From Deltaproteobacteria bacterium (GTDB lineage: Bacteria; Desulfobacterota; Desulfobulbia; Desulfobulbales; BM004): a stretch of DNA of 7,273 nt. Positions within the stretch are counted from its first letter, which is position 1, and each line of letters starts with the position of its first letter. Made by a program: the position numbers and the translations under genes. Shown piece after piece: positions 6,509 to 7,273 of this stretch. The stretch covers positions 68,049-75,321 of the forward strand of contig CP070776.1 of NCBI GenBank assembly GCA_020346205.1. The letters run 5' to 3'. Below the pieces are notes generated by a model. The model was not told the DNA's origin, ran no database searches, and saw only the letters and a list, made by a program, of their open reading frames with translations.

Positions 6509-7006
6509 ATGACAAAAAATATTATTGGGGTTTTCGGGCCAGGTAATGTGTCTTCTGCAGATAAGGAATGGCAGGCTGCTTTAAGTGTCGGCCAGCAGCT
6601 GGCCCATAGAGGTTATGTGGTTTTGACGGGCGGACTTGGAGGCATCATGACAGCTGCGTGTAAAGGGGCCAAGGAAGCAGGGGGCCTAACAGTAGGTATT
6701 TTGCCTGGTACGAGAAAGTCAAGTCCTGCAAATAGGTATGTTGATATTCCAATCTATACCGGAATGGGTGAGGCACGGAATGCCATTAATGTTAAAAGCT
6801 GCAGGGCAGCGATAGCAATTGGTGGAGAATATGGAACCCTTTCTGAAATTGCACTGGCCTTGAAAGGGGACTGTCCAATAATTTTACTCGATTCATGGTC
6901 CATCAAGCCTCATGACGGCACAGAAAATCATGATCTGTTAATTGCCGGAACTCCCGATGAAGCTGTTAACATGGCTGTGGCAGCGGTTGAGGGAAAAAGT
7001 TCCTGA
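6509..7006 (+). CDS. LOG-family (TIGR00725-like) nucleotide-binding protein
   Basis: Cytosolic Rossmann-fold protein of 165 residues, related to the LOG/lysine-decarboxylase-like and DprA/molybdenum-cofactor-carrier-like families. Visible features are an N-terminal beta strand IIGVFGPGN (5-13), the glycine-rich loop TGGLGGIMTAACKGA (40-54), the polar segment GMGEARNAINVKS (86-98, with Arg90) and IGGEYGTLSE (104-113). The last corresponds to the LOG motif PGGxGTxxE, but with Ile in place of Pro, as I recall for the TIGR00725 branch. LOG enzymes cleave nucleoside 5'-monophosphates to base and ribose phosphate. The equivalents of the catalytic Arg and Glu (E113) are present, but the activity of this branch is not established, and a ligand-carrier role is equally possible. 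The start at 6509 is set by GGAAGGAG 5 bases upstream. The gene is divergent from tatT, with no evident functional link. No terminator is visible after its stop. Confidence 0.9.
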   Translation: MTKNIIGVFGPGNVSSADKEWQAALSVGQQLAHRGYVVLTGGLGGIMTAACKGAKEAGGLTVGILPGTRKSSPANRYVDIPIYTGMGEARNAINVKSCRAAIAIGGEYGTLSEIALALKGDCPIILLDSWSIKPHDGTENHDLLIAGTPDEAVNMAVAAVEGKSS

Positions 7007-7126
7007 GCAATTCTCTTGTACCCATTACAATCAGTGCTTACTGTAAATTTATGGCGCGAAATATGACAAGTAGCCAACTAGCAGTAAGAAAGCTGTTTAA
7101 TTTGCCAGCCTGACTGTTTATCGTAC

Positions 7127-7154
7127 TTGACAAGTTGAACAAAATAAGTATATT
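7127..7154 (+). promoter_or_regulatory. Sigma-70 promoter of the tRNA gene
   Basis: A perfect -35 TTGACA (7127-7132), a 16-base spacer and -10 TATATT (7149-7154, 5 of 6) precede the tRNA. The bases after the -10 (TAGCGCC) are GC-rich, as in stringently controlled stable-RNA promoters. Transcription would start near 7161, leaving a 5' leader of about 20 bases. The rest of the 7007-7180 gap shows no gene. Confidence 0.75.
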
Positions 7155-7180
7155 TAGCGCCTTGCAGTAGGAGCCTGAGG

Positions 7181-7256
7181 GCGGGCGTAGCTCAGTTGGT
7201 AGAGTACAAGCTTCCCAAGCTTGGGGTCGCGGGTTCGAACCCCGTTGCCCGCTCCA
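7181..7256 (+). tRNA. tRNA-Gly, anticodon CCC
   Basis: A full 76-base cloverleaf can be drawn. The acceptor stem GCGGGCG (7181-7187) pairs with TGCCCGC (7246-7252), ending in one G-U. The D arm is GCTC-AGTTGGTA-GAGT with a G-U closing pair. The anticodon stem CAAGC/GCTTG encloses loop TTCCCAA, giving anticodon CCC at 7214-7216, which reads GGG (Gly). The variable loop is GGGTC. The T arm is GCGGG-TTCGAAC-CCCGT. The discriminator base is U73, as expected for bacterial tRNA-Gly, and the CCA end is encoded. In the anticodon arm the bases flanking CCC (TT and AA) are complementary and extend the palindrome CAAGCTT/AAGCTTG. No terminator or second tRNA is visible in the 17 bases that follow. Confidence 0.97.
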
Positions 7257-7273
7257 CCTTAAGCTCTGCGTTC

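Noticed and set aside
7036..7088. Inverted repeat CTTACTG/CAGTAAG after the LOG-like gene as a terminator.
   Set aside because: The arms are only 7 bases, about 40 bases apart, AT-rich and not followed by a T-tract.
7181..7273. tRNA-Gly as a prophage or island attachment site.
   Set aside because: No integrase, no repeated tRNA 3' end and no mobile-element gene is visible in the window. The sequence beyond the tRNA is only 17 bases.

Overview
The window reads as chromosomal DNA of a moderately AT-rich Gram-negative bacterium. A Sec-exported TRAP binding protein, a Cys-lipidated periplasmic accessory protein and an NtrC-type regulator together suggest a Desulfobacterota (delta-proteobacterial) genome. 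That assignment rests on gene style only, because no marker gene is present.

Minus strand, read right to left from 6352 to the left edge: a TRAP-transporter gene cluster is followed by a two-component pair. The order is tatT (TPR-type lipoprotein), tatP/dctP (periplasmic binding protein), dctQ (small membrane subunit), dctM (large membrane subunit), a 144-base gap, a membrane histidine kinase and a sigma-54-dependent NtrC-family response regulator. The regulator lacks its DNA-binding C-terminus because the window ends there. Gaps inside the transporter cluster are 10-12 bases, so it is almost certainly one operon. All six genes share a strand, so the kinase and regulator could be co-transcribed with the transporter or have their own promoter.

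Plus strand, right part: a divergently oriented LOG-like (TIGR00725-type) nucleotide-binding protein starts at 6509, 156 bases from tatT. A tRNA-Gly with anticodon CCC follows at 7181-7256 behind a strong sigma-70 promoter.

The most notable system is the transporter. The tatT-tatP-Q-M set matches the TPAT class (TPR-protein-associated TRAP transporters) first described for Treponema pallidum Tp0956-Tp0958. The binding protein has Trp172 where ordinary TRAP binding proteins carry the carboxylate-binding Arg, so the cargo is probably not a simple organic acid and may be hydrophobic. A working model is that TatT and TatP capture the ligand in the periplasm, DctQM imports it with an ion gradient, and the kinase/NtrC pair may sense a membrane or cytoplasmic state and control this or linked genes.
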